Part shown: positions 24,441 through 37,590 of the stretch, in pieces
Layout: each line of letters starts with the position of its first letter
How positions within the stretch are numbered: position 1 is the first letter of the stretch
Source: Siphonodentalium dalli
Lineage: Eukaryota; Mollusca; Scaphopoda; Gadilida; Siphonodentaliidae
DNA length: 64,000 bases
Assembly: GCA_032622095.1 (NCBI GenBank)
Contig: CP136066.1
Coordinates: forward strand, 173,043,164-173,107,163
Direction: 5' to 3'
Program-made: the position numbers and the translations under genes
The notes under the pieces: generated by a model
What the model saw: only the letters and a program-made list of their open reading frames with translations
Databases searched by the model: none
Told to the model about the DNA's origin: nothing

Positions 24441-25762
24441 TTTCAAACGGGCTTATAAAAACAAATAGCTATATGAAGGCTAATCTGGCCGTGTCAAATT
24501 GGGCTATAGCGATTGGATATCTCGCAGGACAACACATTTCGGGTTTTCGTGGGGTATGTATTCGCTGGATATCTGCTAGTTGCAATATGTAACTATTATG
24601 GCCGCGTTAATTGCTTTCGATGTTTAGGTATGAACAATGGCTGGGCCACTCTTGAAGATTTTATGGCGGGAACACAATGCCTCCGATTTTTGATCCGCAT
24701 TTAGAGGCTTTCTGGTGTGGTGAATGAGAAACCTGCAGTAATAAGCCGTAGTTTTTAGTAATAATTTGAAGGATTAGTTGTTTTAACGGAATCTTAGGCG
24801 GTGCATTCGTGTAACCAATATATTTCATATTATAATTTATATTTATGCCTATATAATAATATGATCTTGAGGGCGTTACCATTTCTGATTATGTTTTTCT
24901 TGTATATACATGCATGCTTCTCCAAGTTATGACCAGTTAACTTCGATCATGACATGAGTCATGCATATAATTTCAGTTAGTGCCAATGAGTGGTCCGTGT
25001 ATTTTCTGCAGACATATAATTTTCGGCTTTAAATTATCAGAACAGTTTTATATTGAAGACAGTTGTATAGGGGTAATACTCATAATAATGGAAGTCAAAA
25101 TTATAGTTGAACAAGGGTGATTACTCAAATCTCATGGTCACCTGGCGCATTCTCAGTGGAGTTTAAAATGCAACATAATTATGGAATATATTTAATCGTA
25201 TACGTCCCCCGAAAACCATTATGGTTAGCAATTTGCTTTGCAGACATTATAAGGCAGCCAATATATCCCATTTGTATTTGCCAGTAAGAGCGACTCAATA
25301 ATTTCACGGAAATGTGCAAACTCCATACAGCGCCCTCTACGTTATCACTGCGATATAGTATCTCAGCCGAGCGATGGGAGATAACTCTGCCTGGGAAATG
25401 TGAAGATCCCAGCATATTGCGATAATCAAAGGGGATATTTTCAAAGTATCACGTATGCACGTATTCATCATAACCTCATTAATTATCATACTATAGCAGA
25501 CAGTACCCACATATTTGGATCATCGGTGTCCTAAACTCGCGTCGTTATTATACCGGTGCCATACAGTGAGATATTTTGGTTTTTAAAAAATAAATATTTT
25601 AGCCGGTAACGTATGTTACAGTTGTATATATATAATGTGATCTGGGCATTCGAAAATTAAGTGGGCCTTTAATGAACCTCGGCGAAAATCCACATTTGAA
25701 AAATTCGTTGCATTGGTAGGACTGGGTATATAGCATGGCATGTTGCACAAGTGTAGATGTAA
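24441..25762. other. Non-coding stretch with one repeat fragment
   Basis: Apart from the repeat at 25316-25400 (related to 20366-20680), I see no gene or terminal-repeat element. Confidence 0.45.
25316..25400. repeat. Rearranged copy of the 20366-20680 repeat
   Basis: It contains CAGCGCCCTCTACGTTATCA, then TATCTCAGC and GATGGGAGATAACTCTGCCT. These match, inverted or re-ordered, the two ends of the repeat near 20.4-20.7 kb. Confidence 0.65.
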
Positions 25763-26455
25763 TGTGGTCGTGGTACGCAAAAAAGGGGTCAACCCAGAAG
25801 AAATTGGTATACAAGCGATCTCGGTGTCATTCAACGCGGGAGAATCTCTGCTACAACATATCCAAAATCCGCTAAAATCCGCTTTGGGCAAAATCCAGGA
25901 TCCAAGATGGCGTCCAACATGGCCGCCTTTAGTCAAAAGAGATTCTGACTGAGATTAATTCGACATAATGAGAACAAATGTTGCCATATTAATACAAATG
26001 TATACATTTTTGCGAAGGTAAAGTATTATGCCACATATATATAGAAAAAATGGAACCCCTCGCCCCAGATGGCTGCCAAAATGGTGGCCTAAACTCGAAA
26101 ATTTGAAATTTTTGCCTAATATCTTAAAGATCAATTCCTGTTGTTTGATAATGGTTCAGACTGGCGACATTGATTAGTCATATTCATGTTAAGTCATCAT
26201 CGGAGCAATGAAAGATACCATAAATGGGGTCCCAGTCTCATATACACCCTCAAAAATTTGATTTTACAGAACACGGTATAAAATTCCACAAAAATCGCCA
26301 TTGGGATTCCAGTCGTATATCAACAAGAAATGGACAGAACTGTACAATGTAAGTTGGGCATACCATTATCTATAATTACTCCAATTCAATGAAACCCAAA
26401 TTGGCGCTTTGTCTTAAAATGGCGGTCAAAATATGGAAAATGGCAGATATTTAGA
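25763..26455. repeat. 0.7-kb dispersed repeat, left member of an inverted pair
   Basis: The segment matches 29345-30052 in inverted orientation throughout. Landmarks are CCAAAATCCGCTAAAATCCG, GGTATCTTTCATTGCTCC (inverted) and CAAATTGGCGCTTTGTC. Its - strand has an open stretch reading KADFSGFWIC...RDSPALND, also seen in the other copies. Confidence 0.85.
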
Positions 26456-26625
26456 ATGGTCGTCAGAGGGTTAGACCCAGAAGAAATTGGTAAAGAAACG
26501 GTTTTGTTGTCATTCGACGCGGGAGAATCTCGTGTATAACATATCCAAAATCCGCTAAAATCCGCTTTGGGGAAAATACAGAATTCAAGATGGCGTCCAA
26601 CATGGTCGCCAATAATAATTAAAAT
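26456..26625. repeat. Partial direct copy of the same 0.7-kb repeat
   Basis: It repeats the first 170 bp or so of the preceding unit (GGTTAGACCCAGAAGAAATT ... ATGGCGTCCAACATGG), directly abutting it. The array therefore has one full and one partial unit. The - strand reads KADFSGFWICYTRDSPASND. Confidence 0.8.
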
Positions 26626-29344
26626 GGCAAATATGTAGTTATTCACGAAAACCCATTCGACAAAACGCCAATTCGGCACCAATACACATCATTGATTGAA
26701 ATCAATGTTTTTTGTGGGTATGAGTAGCCAATCACGATTCAAAATGCTAAGATGGCTACCAAAATGGCCACCGAAAATTGTCGAAATTTAAGTTCTGCTC
26801 AGAGGAAAGCCGAAACAACACTTCGGTTGTGAGCTAACGATGACAGACCTATTAAACATGTTGCCAATAATCTACTACCACAATCAGTTCAGCCCGAAAT
26901 GTTCCAACTAAGCAGTATCTACTGCAGGATCCAACACGATGTCCACTTATTACGAGGGACTATCTGGAAATTAATTAAAAAGAAATTAAATTGCTACGAA
27001 TCTGGATTATTTGAAAACACAGTGTCAACATTTCTACTTATAACGACTATTCGGAACATCAAATATATGGGCATCGGTGGTAGTCCGGAAGCATCAGGCT
27101 ATAATAGGTTTTCCAGTGCTGGCGAAAGTGAAAAGGACAGGAGGGAAAAGCGAATAATCTGGGGTTTATTTAATTGGTGGGCAAGTTGGTTATCGGAGCT
27201 GGGGAGTTTCAAAGTAAAATTATTTTCTTCAATATCAAGAGGAAAAATGAAAATTCGCACGTACATTGTATACCCTTCACACTTTATGTGACAATTCCGT
27301 GTCATGCGATTGTGGGTATATACATGTGGATAGAAACATTCTAGTACATATATAGACGCACCTATATCTTCTACACATTTAGTGAATTTCATCAATGATA
27401 TGTAGACACAATGTGCGTCAAGGCTGGATCTGACCCGTAGGCGTAAAGGTATCAACCATTTAGCTTGATTAACTGGCATTTCAAGGTTGTCATTGGATAG
27501 AAATGCCACATGAACATGGTGATTAACAACATGTTTGTCTAAGAAATGTGAACAATGAACATGTTATTTTCCGGATGTCAGACAATCAAACTGCCACATA
27601 AGGCGTTCATCCATGCTCATCAGAGCACGAAATATGTGCAAATTAATGACACGAAAACTATTTTATGCGGACGACGTACTCTAGATCTACATCCAACGTC
27701 ATTTCCTATTAACTTTTATTGTTTGTACGGACGGTTTCCAGGTTTGAAAATCCCGCTTGTCCAAGAAAACCTCCACATACTTACGGAGTCGATATGTAAA
27801 CAATGTATGGGGATAGTTTCTTCATACATATATGTATTTGGCACACGTATTTTCTAGAACATAAGAGATCACCATTTACCGGAGAGTTGATATCTGGGAA
27901 GAGATCAGAGTAAAACTACTTTTCTTACATGTCGAATGGGGAATCCATGGGCTACATTTAGTTCCAGCTTGAAACTTGAAAATGATGGCCGAGCCCGAAT
28001 AGTTAATATTTCGTCGCATCAGTGCTATAATGTAACCCACATTTTCAACTTTCCGAGAAAATGAAGGTTGAAGTTTTTAGACAACATTTCTCCTAATGTT
28101 GACAAAGCATGACGTATTGTTGTATTTATCCCAATGAAAACTGACATTAGCTGTTCATTGAACCACATATTGTTTTCTGTTTATTCCCTCGTTTTCTTTT
28201 AAAAAGCAATAGCTTGTTTGGAGATATGACATGCCAGCGACGAATCGTTTCCGTGCTATAATGAAGTTGTGCTAATAAATGCAGATTAAGCTAAATATGG
28301 TGGCAATCGCATGTGTCTATGAACTAAAAAGTGCCTATTCTACACTATGAAAATTCACCCATGTGCATCATCATACAGAAATGTGTGGAACAATCACAAA
28401 ATTTAAATCACCAAATGATCACGTGACTAACATGGAGATACTGCCATATAGCACACATTTTAGAATTCACAAACACAAAACAGAAGTCACGTGGACAACC
28501 TGAAGCGTCCGATTGGCTGCTGTTGGACATACGACCTCATAGCACGAATAATTGTAAAGATCGCTGGAGATACGACATTTGCTTCACTGGTTTGTGCGAA
28601 TATTTGTCATCCAATGCAAGGACAGTTTGGCCCATCGGATTGGATTTTTTCTCACGATTCGAATGGTATCAAATACTCATTTCCCGCCAAAATGGATATA
28701 CGACATTATAGCACTGATGAGTCGAGATTTTGTCAACCCGCGGGAAGCCACCAAAAGATTGAAAATAAATAGTTTTGATGTATATGAGCCACATACATGT
28801 ATATGAGCCAACTATCAACTGCATTCACCACTCACAACTTCCATTATGTGATAAGCTGGGCAGAGTCTACCATTTTCGTTTTGGAACCATATTAGATAAA
28901 ATTTATTGTTTCTTTTTGTCTATTTGGTCTATTTGATCAATTATTTTGTAGACAAGATCTGTTCATCCCTAAATATCAAATGTGACCAGAACCCCAAAGT
29001 CGATTTTGGTTAAATTTCATACCACATTCGTTATAACTTATTAGTGAAGGACCAGAGTAAACTATGATCTAATCTATTAGAAATGTCATTGCTGTAATGA
29101 TCAGTTGACACGATCATTGAAAGAATATACCCATTGTTTCCCAGTTCAGCTGGCAACAAGTGATAAACAGAAGTGATAGAAAATAGTATTTTTCACATCG
29201 GGTGGCCATTTTGGCAGCCATTTTTGGTACTGATTTTTAAGTTTTTACATAGAGCTAGCATAATGGCATCATAAAGAGGTATACATTCGTATTTATTTAG
29301 TCAATTTTATTCATCAACCACTACTTATAATGGATTGAATGACA
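26626..29344. other. Spacer between inverted repeats, no gene recognised
   Basis: It contains reading frames of 130 codons (+, 26899-27291) and 136 codons (-, 27099-27509) that overlap on opposite strands, with no recognisable domain. A short local repeat (GGAYATACGAC, about 28525 and 28692) lies in a 93-codon frame at 28491-28772 that I also do not support as a gene. Confidence 0.45.
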
Positions 29345-30052
29345 CTGTGATCAATATCCGCCATTTTCCATATTTTGACCGCCATTTTGGCAGCCATTTT
29401 GAGACAAAGCGCCAATTTGGGTTTCATTGAATTGGAGTATTTATAGATATTGGTATGCCCAACTTACATTGTACAGTTCTGTCCATTTCTTGTTGATATA
29501 TGACTGTAATCACAATGGAGAGTTTTGTGGAATTTTATACCGCGTTCTGTAAAATCGAATTTTTGAGGGTGTAGATGAGTCTGGGACCCCATTTATGGTA
29601 TCTTTCATTGCTCCAATGATGAATTAACATGAATATGACTAATCAATGTCGCCAGTCTGAACCATTATCAAACAACAGGAATTGATCTTTAAGATATTAG
29701 GCAAAAACTTCAAATGTTCTAGTTTAGGCCGCCATTTTGGCGGCCATCTGGGACGATGGGTTTCATTTTTGCCATAAACAGGTGGCACAACATTTTACCT
29801 TTGCAAAAATGTATACATTTGTATACATATGACAACATTTGTTCTCACTGTTATCGAATTAATCTCAGTCAGAGTATCTTTTGACTAACGGCAGCCATGT
29901 TGGACGCCATGTTGGATCCTGAATTTTGGCCAAAGCGGATTTTAGCGGATTTTGGATATGTTATACACGAGATTCTCCCGCGTCGAATGACACCAAAACC
30001 GCTTCTATACCAATTTCTTCCGGGTCGAACCCTCTGACGACCACACTAATGG
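29345..30052. repeat. 0.7-kb dispersed repeat, right member of the inverted pair
   Basis: Inverted copy of 25763-26455. On the + strand it carries the same peptide (KADFSGFWICYTRDSPASND, from about 29932). The two members are about 2.9 kb apart and could form a large stem. Confidence 0.85.
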
Positions 30053-30385
30053 GGCAGTCAACGATAACTGGTATCTCATTCTGCAAACCATCACAATGCA
30101 TACGAGGAGTGTGCATGAGTCATGCACAATCTCTTGATGGGGGATAACTGAATTATCTCCCTCGATGTGATGAATATTTGATGAAACTGCGTGTTGCTTC
30201 TAATTGATCAACAAACACTGGGACTCGTGTCATGTGCTCGTCACCAACAACTCAATAATCAGTGCATTTCACCAGACCATAAAAAAACCCCAAAACAGTT
30301 CTAGTTATATTATGTGATCTGCGGCGTGATAAATCAGAGCTTTTTAAGTTGCAGTCATGGTTACAGACAAGAATATTTGTTTGGT

Positions 30386-30827
30386 TTAAAGGTACTCAAT
30401 CCGGTCAGACGGTCCCATATCATCAACATACAACAACAACAACATTTCTTCAAAATACGCTTTAGTTATCAGATTCGATTTATTGCAACAAAATAATGCT
30501 AACCACTGTTAACTATGGTATCAAATTTCCCAAAACTTGATATTTATCAACATTTTGTTCAACAAAATATGGCCGTATTATCAATTGATTTTAGAGTTAT
30601 CCAACTTCATCCGCAATTTTGTCCGAGACCATCCGTTTGACCACATGTTACTGGGCCACATTTAATTGCTCATCTCGAGAAATAACAAACTTCAAAAATC
30701 GATATCTGATCACTCTGAGCTTTGATGGGTGGGTTCCTCGACTCGAATCAAATATTAATTTTTTACCCCCGAAGCCAAAGAAATATTAATTTAATTGCGA
30801 GCGTTAAATCGGATTGACTACCTTTAA
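30386..30827. mobile_element. TTAA element B, copy 2 (best-preserved ends)
   Basis: About 442 bp. It begins TTAAAGGTACTCAATCCGG and ends CGGATTGACTACCTTTAA, giving inverted ends with TTAA borders. The interior includes AACAAAATATGGCCGTATTA and TGGGTTCCTCGACTCGAATC. No transposase frame; non-autonomous. Confidence 0.8.
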
Positions 30828-31254
30828 TCAGGGTGTATCGTCGTTCAAGTCGTTAGGACATATCACGACGTTACAAATTTGTCGGTGGGGGAAAGACCAC
30901 ACACATGGTAATATTGCACACAGTTCTGAAATCGCCGACCCATATGGAAGGCAACTGACAAACGAAGCAGATTGTCTTCCGTGTGTGTGGTTGACATACA
31001 CGTCCATAACAACCCATACTAATTGTTATGCCGACTTTATTAACATATTATAGCTTAACTACCATTTGACATGATCTCCCACAACACATTTCGCACTGTT
31101 ATGTTATGATGCTGGCGAAGTTAGAAGTTCTTCAATCGAAAGCTCTAATTTTTTCGTACCAGATGCGCTCTCACATATATGTATCTTCAGCGAAACAAAT
31201 AGACATAAAAGGGTTAACATACCCAAAAGTTTTCAAGATTGTGCCAAAGTCATG

Positions 31255-32040
31255 CAAAGAATAAAACCTAAGGTGGCTGTCGGCGGCCATGATTTTCAAC
31301 GGAATTCAGAAAAAAATTGATAGCTCCCATCCAGATGTTACCCTGAAGATTCATTGAAGTTTGACGATGATCGGATGAGGGATGTGGCCTGTATATAGGG
31401 TGTGCCAAAGGATTTAGTCGTGCAAAGATTAACATACAAGATGGCTGCCGTGGGCCATGTTTTTTCATCGAATACCATTCAAATGAAAAAGACCACATCT
31501 ACAGGTGATCCCAAAATGCCTGAAAGTTCCAAAACATTTCGCCAATAATTATGTGTTGCGGGATGTGGCGATGGCGGCCATGTTTTAAAACGGAATTCAG
31601 AACAAATGTTACTCTTGGCAGGGATAAATGATTTGGCGCACCATAAAAGCAGCATTCCTCATCTGATCACCACTAGACTTCATATGGATCCACGTAGTGA
31701 CCTCTAGATGGGAGACATTTTATTTTTCGAAATTCGTTAAAAAACATGGCTACCAGCAGCCATCTTTGATTTCAAACTTGAATCCATCGGCACTCTGCTG
31801 CCCGCAATTACCGGACAAATGCTTTTGAAAATTTACAGGCATATTTATGATCACCTCTGGATGGAAGGGAACTAATTTTCGATCAAAAACGTGGCTGTCG
31901 GCAGACATTTTGGATTTCATTGTTTGCATGACTAAATACTTTGACATGCAGTACATCCAACATTTTTCATCCAATTGATCCCAAACTTCACATGCATGGC
32001 TCTTCGGGTTGACCTCTGATATTACTTAAACTTCCGCGTA
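31255..32040. repeat. Cluster of diverged ATGGCBGCCAT-containing repeats
   Basis: Several blocks each carry a GGCGGCCATG / ATGGCTGCC motif beside AACGGAATTCAGA-like text (31270-31310, 31440-31460, 31565-31605, 31745-31765). They resemble the motif-rich parts of the 0.7-kb repeat and look like old transposon debris. Confidence 0.5.
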
Positions 32041-32704
32041 CCGCAACCCCCTTTGGCTATGACCGTGTCCCCTCTCAAAATTGAGGTGTATATATATGGT
32101 CGCTTGAATTGTTTCTAGAAGAGATAGAGCATCTTTTAAAGTTACAAAAATGTCGAGTTTCAAGTTTAACTGTGAAACAAATGGAAACTGTTATGCATGT
32201 ATAGGATTCTGGCCAACTATAGCGACCACAAGTCGGAATGGTTTGCACATATGTACATGCTTGCACTATATATTGAAATTTTGATACGAGCCGCTGGATT
32301 TGAAGGATTAGAACTTGATACCTCGTACATTGGTCAGACAGAATCACATATTTGCAGACATTTCTAACTCTAATTAAGGAACATATGCACCAAATCATCG
32401 TCGCTCAATTTAGTGCGCATTTAATAATTAGTTATTATGTCCGAATATTTGGTTTGTGTGTCACGTGTTAGTTCGCTAATGAGGGAGCGTTCTTGGTGCG
32501 TTGTCCTGCTGGCGGCCGTCTAATGAATTGAATTTCAATTTCCCGGCAAATTATCTAATTCTTATACATGGCGTACACAGGTTAAACACGAGTTGACACG
32601 TGCATAGCGCCAGCACGTGCGTCGTGACCGACCTGCTTTTAGTGCAAGAATGGAGAGGGCAAACGTGTCCAAAGATATTTTTAATAATTTATCTGTTATG
32701 ATGT

Positions 32705-32888
32705 TACAGTAATGCTCTAAATAATCGACTCCTTAAACACAGCAGATATTGGATAACTTTTCAGGATTTAGTCGGAAATACGGAGAGCTTTCCGATGAAT
32801 GGCAACAAGCCATATTTCCGACTAAATCCTGAAAAATTACCCATAATTCTGCTGTAGTTAAGGAGTCGATTATTTAGGGCATTACTGT
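32705..32888. mobile_element. pogo/Tigger-like fold-back MITE
   Basis: It begins TACAGTAATGCTCTAAATAA and ends GGGCATTACTGT. The arms are near-perfect inverted repeats through the central GCTTTCCGATGAATGGCAAC. TA at the left border and CAGT at the tips are usual for the pogo branch of Tc1/mariner. Related copies lie at 50030, 50692, 57632, 60315 and 61518. Confidence 0.85.
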
Positions 32889-35144
32889 GTGTGGCTGTTG
32901 TGATCTAAATTAAGAGAATATGTCACTTTCATTCCTCGCTGATCTAACAGTGGCTAACTGATGGAATCTACATGGTTGGAAAACACATATATAATCGTAT
33001 AATCACACGGCATATAATCGATCCGATGAATCGTTGGGAACATGACGGATTCGATAGGCCGCCAAAGATGGTTCAAGCGTTTTTTGTGCATTTTTTTGTT
33101 TGTTATGAAAATGTGGTAAATCGTAGAAACAGGTGCACTACTTGACAATGGACAGGTAAAATAATGCTAACATTTTATCGTTTGTCCAGTGGGGAGAGAG
33201 ACCCTTCTCACATATTTATAGGCCGTCGGACGCAAAGCAAAATCTAACAAAGTCACTTAAATCATGCATTTTCAAGTTTGGACCTTGACGTACACATATA
33301 GGCCTACATGTGTTTTGATCCTATTTTATGATGGCATATCAATTTAATTCAATTGCTGAATATAGGGGTGGCTTTGGGATGGGTGACACCCCTCACATCG
33401 TTGGAGAAATTGTTTTGCATGTTTAGTGCTCCAGGAGTGAATATGGTGCCAACGAATATTGTATTATAGTGACATGTGCGTATAATAAATAACACCACAT
33501 ACATGTGATATTAAAGATTATTTACAACAGAATACAAAACACACGGTACTTAAGTCTTTTAAGACCTGAAAGACACTGAGGACATATAGTTTACAAAGTA
33601 TAGTTCAAAAAGTAATTGAATGACATGAAATATTATGAAGTACTTTGAATTACATATAATGCAAAAAAAGACCCACTACTAATTACTTGTCATTGAGTGT
33701 AACGTGATGCATTGGAATGCATTGCCATTATTACCCCATGCATCACTGATATAAGTCACTTTAAAACATAAAGAAAAAATGCTGTTCACATTCATGCGAT
33801 AGGAAAATAATTTATATGCTTTACTTTGTTGAGAAGTTGTTGTTTTTTATGAAAAGCGATGTGGACAAATTAAGCTATTCCGAAGAAGATATAAAATCAA
33901 AAGTCGAATGAGTAAGTCGGTTGTGCCTGACCGAATTAACTCGAAATCAAATACATCAGTTTGGATAGCAGGTATCAATATAAGCTTGGCACTAAGTTGG
34001 CAGTAGCTGAAATAAGGATAAAATGCATTTCATCTTCCGAAAATCTATATATAGACCAGTATATATAGACCAGGAAGAAAATGCACAATTGTCTCAGGAA
34101 TAGCCATGTCCATTGAAACCCAACACTTAATTCTACGGTGACTCCATTACTACCAATTAAGTGTTCCGTCAATGTCATCAGCGTGTTCAATTTGGCCCCC
34201 TATGATTCACATGTTGCTCCCGTCTGTCACAAATGAACAGCGCTGCGTTGGTGGATCGAAGCCCAAATCAGTGTGTTCCATGACTAATCTTCCCTTGGGA
34301 CCCCTCGTCATTGAAACCTGTAGAACTCTGCTCATTTCATTCATAATGAGATTCGCGACGAAACCAGAGAAATTACAGAAACAACAGCCATCAAGCCAAA
34401 TTAAGGCCCATTCCCAGAATTGAGTCATCTAATGAAACTCCACAAAACGGTGGGCTTTTTAAAATATTGGCATCCCCGTTAACTAGCGATGACGAATGAT
34501 AGTCACGGGCGCGCGAAATTCTACACCCCTGCATTAACGGAAACGTCCGAACTCTGGTCTCTACCGATAATATGGACTAATTTTCTTTGTGCAGGAATTC
34601 AATTTGTCATCCCATTAGATTTTGATGTGACCCCGATAAATTCTGTGTTAAAAGGGATTAGGGGGATCAGCGGCGATGCCCATTTGTTGCGTCTATACCG
34701 AAATCGATGAACAATTCATCCCCTACACACCGCTAGGATATCGTTCCTTTTATTTGTTCAGCTACGCGGTTCTAGTATAGACTTTGCAGAGCGAATATAC
34801 TGAACTTGCTCGTAACACAACGTATATAGCCTGTAGCACAGACGTAATTGTATATTATGGTAACTATATATCAAAATATAGAAAGCTCACCATTCACTGA
34901 CATGTGCAAAATCACTTCTCTCCAGCAGACTGATTCTATAATAATGTACGTATAACACCAAACATCAGCCCTTGACCAATGGACATTATCCTGTATGATG
35001 TCCGGTGACCGACCGTTATTTACTGTAAACATGTTAAAGTCTTTTCATATAATTCTCAACCCGTGCACCCTCGTGTGATCCGCACCTATTTACGTCCACA
35101 ACGTATTGTACTGAGGTACCGATGAGTGTCCCACTATAATCACC
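32889..35144. other. Non-coding, no gene recognised
   Basis: No gene or complete element. Near 33225-33310 it shares words (GACGCAAAGCAAAAT, CACTTAAATC) with 22563-22620, suggesting an old dispersed repeat. Opposite-strand frames at 34172-34428 overlap each other and show no domain. Confidence 0.45.
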
Positions 35145-35152
35145 AATATATG

Positions 35153-35405
35153 CATCATTGAAAGAGTGTGTCTGTCATTTGCAGAATGAGGTCCCCAGAG
35201 GGTGAATTTAGTGATGCTGCCCCGCATAGCGGGCTAGCATCACCAAATTCACCCTATGGGGACCTCATCCTGCTTACACCTCAGCAGAATGAGGTTCCCA
35301 GAGGGTGAATTTGATGATGCTAGCCCGCTATGCGGGGTAACATCACTAAATTCACCCTATGTGGACCTCATTCTGCAAATTACAAACACACTATTTCAAG
35401 GCTTG
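35153..35405. mobile_element. hAT-like double-hairpin MITE with 8-bp duplication
   Basis: Two consecutive hairpins are built on GCAGAATGAGGTYCCCAGAG and its complement, with outer ends ...AGTGTGTCTGTCATTTGC / GCAAAT...ACACTATTTCAAGGCTTG. The 8-bp direct repeat AATATATG flanks it (35145-35152 and 35406-35413), as expected of hAT elements. Non-coding. Confidence 0.85.
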
Positions 35406-35503
35406 AATATATGCACCATTGACACCATAGCACACGAGGCACCGATCTCCACTCGAAGCCATCACCACCGATATAATCAGGTATGCATCAACCATCATTA
35501 TAT

Positions 35504-35952
35504 TATAGGTACTCAATCCGACTAAAAACCCCTAAATTACTCTTTCTTTGGCTTCGGGTATAAAAAATATCTGATTCGAGTCGAGGAACCTACCCATCAA
35601 AGCTCAGAGTGATCTGATATCGATTTTTGAAGTTTGTTATTTCAATTGTTTGTGGCCCAGAAATACGCCATCAAACGGGTGGTCACGGTCAAAATTACGG
35701 ATGAAGATGGATAACTCTAAACACAAGTAGTAATACGGCCAAATTTCGATAATACTAAAGTGACAATACGGCCATATTTCGTTGAACAAAATGTTGATAA
35801 ATATCACGTTTTGGGAAATTTTATACATAGTTGACAGTGGTTAGCATTATTGTGTTGCAATTAATCGATTCTGACAACTAAAGCGTATTTTGAAGAAATA
35901 TTGTTGTATCTTGATGATATTGGGACCCTCTGATCGGATTGAGTACCTTTAA
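35504..35952. mobile_element. TTAA element B, copy 3 (reverse)
   Basis: The ends AGGTACTCAATCCG and CGGATTGAGTACCTTTAA are inverted repeats. The interior is in the opposite order to 30386-30827. Confidence 0.8.
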
Positions 35953-36031
35953 TTAGCAGTTGATCCATGTTAGTGTGACTTCAATGAGTTCAGTATTACT
36001 TTGCCCCAATCCCACCATGTGAACCGATCAT

Positions 36032-36235
36032 CAACATAACCATCGTCGTCACGATCACCACCACTGCCACCGTTATATTACCATCATCATAATGTTCGTC
36101 GTCGTCGACATCATATCATCATCGTCATCACCATCATCATCATCACCACAGTCGTCACGATCACCACCACTGCCACCGTCATATTACCATCATCATAATG
36201 TTCGTCGTCACCACCATTATCATCACCATCATCAG
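36032..36235. repeat. ATC/ACC trinucleotide-rich minisatellite
   Basis: Dense CATCAT/CACCAC text with a larger unit of about 103 bp present twice. GTCGTCACGATCACCACCAC occurs at about 36046 and 36149, and each is followed by TTACCATCATCATAATGTTC. The frame across it is low-complexity and not supported as a gene. Confidence 0.85.
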
Positions 36236-36693
36236 TTTCACACACCCCTCATTTTCGATTTCAAAATGTTGGGCTTGAAACATGACCCGTGTGATTCTAT
36301 GCTTGTGATCTGCCAAACGCTATTGAAACTCATTCCTCTTTCTGAAGTTTCTTTCTTGACATTAAAAATCAATATGTTTCTATAGGATTAGCCAGGAAGG
36401 ACCTGACTCCAAGCATATACTAGGAACAAGACGGCTATCAATCAAAACTACTATAGGATAAGGTGTTATCACTAACTCGCACCAGCACAATAATCTGCAG
36501 TTTACAGTCCTCAACATTTTGAAAAAAATCATTCATAAAAATGTTGAATAAAAGTGGTGGAATTATTTATCTTTGCGGTAACAATTTGTGTATTACACCC
36601 TCTTCACTGACTCGGCCATAAATTTTAATTTGTTGCTTGCGATTAGTCAAACAATATTTGACCCTCGCATTCGCGTTCACAAGTTTGACAAAT

Positions 36694-36715
36694 ATAAGAT
36701 AAGATAAGATAAGAT
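36694..36715. repeat. (AAGAT)n microsatellite
   Basis: Four tandem ATAAG pentanucleotides. Confidence 0.9.
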
Positions 36716-37111
36716 GATTTATTGAATTCACCAATGGAGGCAGTTGCAAATAACAGTTCATACATGAAAAGTTACACATTAAAATAAAATACATGTAAAA
36801 TATATATGAAATGTTCCAAGGTCAGTTGGATAAGTCTTACGATGCTTCGGTGGTCTATATTATTATATAGCTCAGTCGACGGCAATGTGATTGCCATGCG
36901 TTGGTACCACAATATATCTTCGCGGAAAAGCAATGTGGTCCGTTGAAGTAATGAGAATGCAACTGCATGGTGCCAATGATTCGACACAATTAGAATCAGG
37001 ACAGCCGATTTCGAATCGAATCAGATGAAAGATTCCGAATCGAATTGGAAAGGTACATGAGAACTAGGGCACACTGTTGCCCCCATCGTGAGCCTGTATG
37101 TTGTCCTCGAC

Positions 37112-37344
37112 CAAGCTTGAGTTTAGTGTGCTTGTCATTTGCAGAATGAGGTTCCCAGAGGGGGAATTTAGTGACGCTATTCCGCACAGCGGGCAAGCAT
37201 CACTGAATTCACCCTCGGGGGACCTCAATCTGCTTAGGTGAATTTTGTGATGCTAGCCCGCCACCGCCATGCGGGCTAGCATCACTAAAATCACCCTCTG
37301 GGGACCTCATTCTGCAAATGGCTGGCACACTAAACTCAGTCTTT
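37112..37344. mobile_element. hAT-like double-hairpin MITE
   Basis: Same hairpin family as 35153-35405 but with outer ends GAGTTTAGTGTG / CACACTAAACTC. The 8-bp direct repeat TCCTCGAC flanks it at 37104-37111 and 37345-37352. Confidence 0.85.
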
Positions 37345-37590
37345 TCCTCGACGAAGCACAGCAAGGTATCGATTCTGACATTCATACCCTTTCCTAAAAC
37401 CTGCCGCCAGATAGGGATGATTAAATGTGATTAAAATAATCGCCTAATTGGATTGCAAGCACTAGGTGTGCACTAGTATTTAAAATGCTGACAGACCAAT
37501 ATTTTTCTTTGTTCAATTGGTCATTTGAATAGGTGCTTGTCCTGTGCAACTTTGAGTTGTAACCGTAACTGATATTCTGAAATGCTATGG

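Noticed and set aside
26899-27509. 130- and 136-codon frames on opposite strands
   Set aside because: They overlap each other, show no domain or exon borders and lie in repeat-rich sequence.
36092-36385. 97-codon frame rich in Ser/Pro/His
   Set aside because: It is produced by the ATC/ACC trinucleotide repeat.
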